A DNA stretch of 64,000 nt, from positions 53,809,776 through 53,873,775 of the forward strand of contig OY829326.1 of NCBI GenBank assembly GCA_963691655.1. Direction: 5' to 3'. This DNA is from Toxonevra muliebris (lineage: Eukaryota > Arthropoda > Insecta > Diptera > Pallopteridae). The position numbers were made by a program, and so were the translations under genes. The notes beneath the pieces were generated by a model. It was not told the origin of the DNA and ran no database searches. It saw nothing but the letters and a program-made list of their open reading frames with translations. Below, piece after piece: positions 58,251-64,000 of the stretch (position 1 is its first letter; the number at the start of each line of letters is the position of its first letter).

Positions 58251-60143
58251 GGTATAAAATTTTTTTTGTAGTTTTTGACGTGTAGATTCGGACTGAAAGA
58301 AGTTTTTGGGGAAGGCTGTAAAGCTTTTGGAATTTTGTACATTATAATGACCAAAATGCATGAAAGGAGTAAAAATATTTATTAAAAACAACAACTAATG
58401 TTTATTTTGCAATGCAAAATAAACTTTAAGTTTAGAAAATACTTTTAAAGACACACTTGTTCACTGAGTATAAAAAGTGAAAATTTGAAACATTTTTGGA
58501 ATTTGGGTTTATTTTTACTAAAGTCAAGTATGCAGATTTTTGTTGTTCAGCGACCTATAGTAAAAACGCAAAAACTATCCATAATAGTGGGTGCCAAAGG
58601 GTTAATATGTTAGAGGAAAATATTCTACGGAAAATTCTACTGTAAATTGCTGAACAAACAAACAAGCTCTGATGCACATATAATTTTAAATACACTGAAG
58701 GAGACTAGTACTGCTATTAAAAACTGATGCCATATTTTTCCTTAGCCTCCCTTTATTGGCGCCAAGCGTGGGATGAATAGACTAATTAAAAATTAAAAAA
58801 TTCTAAGGCATGGATTAACATCAAGATTAGAAATACGAAATGTAATAATTAAAGGGATCATGAGTCATAAACAAAGATTATTGAAGAACTGAGGGTGATT
58901 ATTGATAAAGACTGTCTAAATAAATATGAAAAAATTTTATATTTGAGTTGAATGTCAGAAAAGTAGAGCTGAAATTTTTGATTTTCTTAGGTGCTAATAG
59001 TCCAATCAAATCTTACGTTAAAAATGGGAATCACTATAGTATTCTTGTAATGGAACATTTTAAAGCCACTCTACTTTTTGTTATAGCAAACTTAAAAAAA
59101 TATTTAAGAGTTATATTCATGATATTGTAATAAAATTTCACACAGCACAATTGTCATTTCAGCAAAATACGTTATCATTCCTTCAGCTATTTCATACAAA
59201 CATATTAAGAAAAATCTATCAAATTTTATTATTTTTTATACATTGCGTTCTTCATTAAAAAAGAAAACTACGCGAATTCACACATTGCCGCCATTTTTAT
59301 TCACATGCCATATTCAAAAAAGCAGAAACTTTTTATTTTGTTTTTATTTCTTTTAGCGAGAATAACAGCAATAAAAAATACGAAATACGAAAATATTACC
59401 TACTCAACAATATTTTATACCCAAATACTTAAATAACGCATACATAACGCCAGGAAAATTGCTTGTAAAACATTTTGTGTGTGACTTGTGTGAAAAATCT
59501 CCCGCATGTACACATGCTATAAATCACAAACAAAGAAGCAAAAACAAAAAAAAAAAAAAAAATACATTGAACCAATTTTTGCGCCACTTTCCCTCCTCCT
59601 TTTACCTTACCTTCCCCGCTGCCAGCTCGGCGTATACGTAACAGCTTCACCAAGTGAGCTATCGCATTCACTCTTAAAAGCTTCATTTTTCCTACGATTT
59701 CCCGTGCGTATTTAATGCTTGTTTCCTTTTTTTTTTTGGTATGTGTTTCTGTGTCTGTGTGTATCCCTACCTTTTTTTCACTTTAGGCTCAAGCTCAGCC
59801 TGAGTTTTTTTTTATGTGCTCCTACTAGAGTACCAGTATGAGGTAGTGGGTAATTGTAGGTTTCATGGCGCGTCCTTTGTTGGTATGTACACACATACAT
59901 ATTTATATTCTGGCGCGCTTCTGCTGTTTATGATTTGCACCGTTGTCGTTCACAATTTTATTTTAATTTTATGTGATTATATTTTTGTGTGTTGCAGAAA
60001 TTGTATGCGAAGCGAGTGCGTGAGTGAGCACCAATTGATAGTGAATATGATGGGAATAAGGTAAGATTGCTATATATAGGCCCTTGTTTTAAATTAAGCT
60101 ATTAAATATTTTTCGAGTTTAACTCTTAGGCACTGGATGTTTT
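58251..60143. other. AT-rich non-coding stretch
   Basis: No gene recognised. GTGCCAAAGGGTTAA at 58591-58605 looks like one end of another TTAA-flanked element, without a clear partner. A short segment at 59998-60060 is bounded by good splice-site matches (see findings), but nothing confirms it as an exon. Confidence 0.45.
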
Positions 60144-60147
60144 TTAA

Positions 60148-60980
60148 CCCTTTCGTGACCGTGGAAAAACCAGAAAAGATAGCGTAAAACCGAATCCGGA
60201 TTCGTATTGTCTGACCCCCATTTCCTGTTAAATTTTTTGCCTCTAAAGGGTTGAACTTTCATGGGTCACCTGTGACCCAGTGGCCCGCAATAGGAATTTT
60301 TGGTGAACTTTTTTTGTACATTTTTATTAGATATTTTTAAAGATAGACAAAGTAACTTAATATTAATTTTTCACTTAACCCTTTCTAGACCGTAAGGAAA
60401 CTTGGACCGATAGAGCAAAACCGAGTCCAGATTCGCATTCTTCAACCCCCATTTCATTGTTAAAAATTTCTTAAAAAGTTTCCATTGAAGATTTTAGGGT
60501 CATCGGTGACCCATAGCAAAACTTGCATTTCCTAAAAAGTAAACAAAAATGTAAAAATATGTGGAATTATGCAGGAGTAAATAATTTTTCTTACAGCATA
60601 TTAGAAATTTGGTTTATTTAGGCCAATTTTGTAAAAATTGTAAGTGATTGAAAAAATAAAAAAATAAACAATTTTTTTATTTTGATCCGCTACAGTTACA
60701 GTTACCAAAAAAACATTTAAAAATTTGTTTAATTGAGATTAAAGAACCATCAATTCTTAGGTAGTTTAGAATCTTGTGACACTGGTGTCACCATAGAACC
60801 GAAAGGGTTAATTGAAGGTTGCGATATCTCTAACCCAAAATTTTTTGCGATTTTGTGATAAAAAAAAAAGATTTTCATGTGTATTTTTCTACCCATTAGG
60901 CCATTAAATTCGGTACAATAGTATTGAAAAAAAAAACGAAACATATTTTTTGCCATCGGTGGCCAATGGTCTCGAAAGGG
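60148..60980. mobile_element. piggyBac-type element (family B), 833 bp, TTAA-flanked, probably nested
   Basis: TTAA lies outside both ends (60144-60147 and 60981-60984). The ends read inward CCCTTTCGTGACC and CCCTTTCGAGACC, 12 of 13 matching. Inside, a second TTAA-bounded segment (60379-60807) starts CCCTTTCTAGACCG and ends inverted CCCTTTCGG. Two palindromic motifs, GGGTCACCTGTGACCC and GGGTCATCGGTGACCC, lie near 60263 and 60490. No transposase is present. Confidence 0.75.
60379..60807. mobile_element. Inner TTAA-bounded element (family B-like)
   Basis: TTAA flanks it at 60375-60378 and 60808-60811. Its left part repeats the left part of the outer element, for example AAAACCGAGTCCAGATTCG against AAAACCGAATCCGGATTCG, and ACCCCCATTTC in both. 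It is therefore a related copy inserted into the first. The right terminus matches the left only over the first seven bases. Confidence 0.6.
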
Positions 60981-60984
60981 TTAA

Positions 60985-63384
60985 TTTCAAGGAGTTGTAA
61001 TGATTTCTCAGTAATAAGATTAAAAAATTTCTATTTGATTCAAGAAATAAAATTCATAGATTTCATTACCCAGAAATAGAAAATCTCAACCAAAACCAAT
61101 GCAATTTCTCAAGTTTATCACCTCTGAGTTGAGAAAATCGGAATTTTCCAAATTTCTTCGAATGGGGTACAAAGGAGGCTATAGTAAGTAACTAAGTAAT
61201 ATGTAAAAATAATAATATTTTAGGATGCACAATCATCTTTGCCGGATAAATGTAACTCTAACGACATGAAATATGAAATATTTTAATGTATTACGAATTC
61301 GATCTAACGATAGTTTCTGATTAAGGAAAAATGGTTTAGTCATATTTTTACTGCTAGATTTTGTCAAGTGTCATATTTAACTTAACGATATTAGAAGAAA
61401 GCATGGAATTTGATTATCCCACCTTAGTTCGCTTTCAATCTTCATATTGCTACCGCTGCTACCGATTTGAAATATAAAATTTCATGCAAATTTTTGTATG
61501 TGGATTTCTTCCTTCTGTTTTTTTTTATGATTTTTTGTTTATATGTATATTTCACATTTCACAATTTTACTGCTGCCGAAATGTTTAACAAATGTGCGAC
61601 AATTTTTGTTTGTATTTGTTTTCAAGAAAAATGTGGCGCGTGGAATTGATTTTTATAGACATACATACATAGATATAAAACAGTGATTTTATTTTTGTGG
61701 GTTTCAATTTGAACGATAGGGCAGGAAACAAAGAGAGATAGAGAAAGAGAGAGAGATAAATGTAGAGAAAGAGAAACATTGAGAGCAAGGGAACTAGGGA
61801 AGAAGATACTTTTTCTGTTTGTTTGTTTTATTTGTTGTTTAAATATAAATTAAATTATTCGATCAAGATTGTTTTATTATATGGCACATATCACAACACA
61901 GGCGGGCTAGCGATAATGGCATCGATTTCAAGTTTTTTTTGTTTTTTGTTTTACAGTATCAAATAAAAATTCACCCTACTTCCAAAAGGAAGAAAATTGT
62001 GCACATGAATGAGTGTATTCAATGATTGAGGCCTGGTATCTATGTATACTACTCCTACCCTTACAAATTGTTTACATTTTATATATAAATATGAATGGGA
62101 AATCATTTGTTTTCTGTTTATACGATTTTTTTTTCTTCAATTGAAATATAGAATACGTTTCCTGCATAAATTATAAAGAAACGTTTATTATGCAAATTAA
62201 TATTTTTATTATGATGCTTAAAATATTATCTTTCATAATTTTGAAAATGCAATTAAATTGTGTTTCTTTAAACTATTAAACTATTAGTTTATTTGCGTAT
62301 TTGTGTAGTTGTTGTCGTTTGTAATGTGCAACACCTTCCATTTTCTTTTCACATACTGAGTTGTTGCTGTTGTGTTTGTTGTTGTTGTTGTCATTTACGA
62401 CCTAGTTTAACTGTAAAATGCTTTTTGTAAACCATGTTTATAACAACACTGAAAATTATAACATGCTGAATAGTGAACATACTCTGAACATTGAACACAC
62501 CCATTAATTAAGCGCTGTCTGTGTATGTGTGTGGCACTGTGGGGTAATAATGTAAAAGAAATTGAAACTACGTTTATATTTAAAAGAACAATTCTATAGT
62601 ATTGAAATACACTTCTCTTTAAATACACTCCTCATTCAAAATGGCCCAATTCCATCTTCTTTCTATGGTTTCTTCATAATTCGGTAAGGAAACGGTTAAT
62701 GTATTGCATTTATCTAGATCAGATACAAAGCAATTCTTTTAATTCATGTGAACATTTCAACTGCTAAAGGGTCATTTAATCCCCTGGCTACGTCTTTAAG
62801 ACACTGATAATCAGAGCATGAATCTTTTATAACTATTTCCTTTAATTTATTTCATAAAAGTTAAAAGTTATGATCAGATTTAAGAGTTTAAAAATAACTT
62901 TTTTTTTTAAATTTAAACTCTTACTCAATAACTTTTATTTTAAAAATTAAAAAAAAAATTCTAATTGTCTTTAAAGACTTATTTTTTAAAACTATTTTTA
63001 AGTCTTTGAAGACTTTTATTTTTAAAAGTCTTTGAAGACTTTTATCATTAAAAGTCTTTAAAGATTACTACCTTTTCTTTTCTTATTTCTACTACTATTT
63101 CCTAATACTTTTTTTAACACTATTTTCAATCACTATTTTCCAATAATCTTTTATTAATTTCAAATTATTTTTGTATTGTAATTTTTCAATTTTAGGAGAG
63201 ATTGTAGAAAGTAATAAGAAGAGTGGTTAGAAAAATAGTGGAAAAGTAATAAAAATATATTAGTAGAAAAAGTAGCCCAAATAGTAGTAAAAGTAACTGA
63301 AAAAGTAACAAAAAAGTAGTTAAAAAATAGTAGTAGAAAGTATAAGTAGTACAAGAAACTAGGAAGACTCTTAACTTTCATTTT
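60985..63384. other. AT-rich non-coding stretch
   Basis: No gene recognised. There are GA runs near 61734-61757, a TTG run near 62375-62390, and a tract at 62965-63070 with repeated AAAGTCTTTGAAGACTTTT, close to palindromic. Confidence 0.5.
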
Positions 63385-64000
63385 GGAAGTTATAAGTCTA
63401 CTCTTTGGAACCAATTCTAGATAGAAAACTAATCTGGAAGCCAATATTCTTCTTAGGGTCCAAAAGGCCAATTCTGCCTTTTTCTCATATAAAAAAGCAG
63501 TGGGCAAAAGTTGGGGCATGGAACCTCGAATTGTTCAAATAAAGTCCAGCTTAAGGCTTTGGACAAGGTTAAAAGCCCTGTATTATTGTTAATAACAGGT
63601 GCAATTTAACTCCTGTTGAGCTTTTTGGGAAGCAGGTCACGGCCAACTCAGCTATTAGATTAAATTCAGCCAGTCCCTGGTCTGAACTGTTTGTAGGACA
63701 TTCCAAAATTCTTTCGGAATTCATCACTTTATCCAACAACATTGACTGTATCCTCCCCACACCCTTCTTCGACAATCACTTCCATTCCTTCGAGAGAGGA
63801 TATGATTGAGAGTCGATGCCAGTAGAAGGATGCTGGCACCGATGGATCCAAACTGGATGGAAGGGTAGGGGGAGGGATTTTCTCTGAGCAGTTAATATTA
63901 AGCCGATCCTTTCATCTGCTTGACCATTGCAGCGTCTTCCAAGCTGAGGTCATAGCTATATAGGTAGTAGTGAACTGGCAGAAATGTAATAAAGTATCAG
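63385..64000 (+). pseudogene. Non-LTR retrotransposon fragment running off the right edge (post-RT region and RNase H start)
   Basis: Frames in order: ILDRKLIWK, then after a frameshift ANILLRVQKANSAFSYKKAV and GKSWGMEPRIV (post-RT region). LTPVELFGKQVTANSAIRLN and WSELFVGHSKIL follow near 63600-63720. From 63837 GTDGSKLDGRVGGGIFSEQ and HCSVFQAEVIAI give the RNase H start with its first catalytic Asp and Glu in good order. A TAG follows AEVIAI. The type matches the RNase H-bearing relics at 21620, 33400 and 53684. The rest lies outside the window. Confidence 0.7.

Overview
The window looks like a large non-coding block (long intron or intergenic DNA) from a dipteran, probably a higher fly. 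The evidence is a strongly AT-rich background, many short microsatellites of fly type (TATG, CTGT, CAA/TTG and CA runs), and a transposon mix of Tc1, mariner, Jockey-like and R1-like non-LTR elements, tRNA-derived SINEs and many MITEs. The species call is inference; a tephritid-like or other large-genome fly is a guess. I found no convincing host protein-coding gene, no functional tRNA or rRNA, no CRISPR and no bacterial-type gene organisation. The coding signals I can support are broken transposases and non-LTR retrotransposon fragments.

Layout. 1-6.6 kb: an 830-bp foldback element, two Tc1-type transposase relics back to back, a 313-bp MITE, and a tRNA-derived SINE ending in a long AACCT tract. 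7-9 kb: R1-type non-LTR fragments and a non-coding repeat with a related 3' end. 11-17.6 kb: tRNA-like modules, a mariner relic interrupted by a MITE, a second MITE copy, and a 2-kb A-rich minisatellite. 19.9-23.4 kb: a 5'-truncated Jockey-type element with a perfect 13-bp target duplication, then a long decayed non-LTR element with RT and RNase H. 25-32.3 kb: a MITE with a SINE inside it, a full-length SINE with a 12-bp target duplication, a piggyBac-type MITE, and another MITE. 32.8-36 kb: a dense mosaic of R1-type, RNase H-bearing and DNA-transposon pieces. 38.5-40.5 kb: a 70-bp tandem duplication, a SINE, and two overlapping relics of one transposase family. 43.7-46 kb: a strong hairpin, a 36-bp minisatellite broken by SINE and R1-type insertions. 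48.4-50.8 kb: a tandem A-rich array beside a 729-bp foldback element. 51-55.3 kb: three RNase H-region non-LTR fragments. 57-58.3 kb: a second mariner relic with a piggyBac-type MITE in its leader. 60.1-61 kb: nested TTAA-flanked elements. 63.4-64 kb: a non-LTR element that runs off the right edge.

How the parts relate: the window is a record of repeated insertion. MITEs and SINEs sit inside older transposons, and the non-autonomous elements share end sequences with coding relics in the same window (R1-type 3' ends). The coding parts carry stops, frameshifts and deletions. The least damaged are the Jockey-type RT (one nonsense codon between its two halves) and the RNase H start at the right edge.
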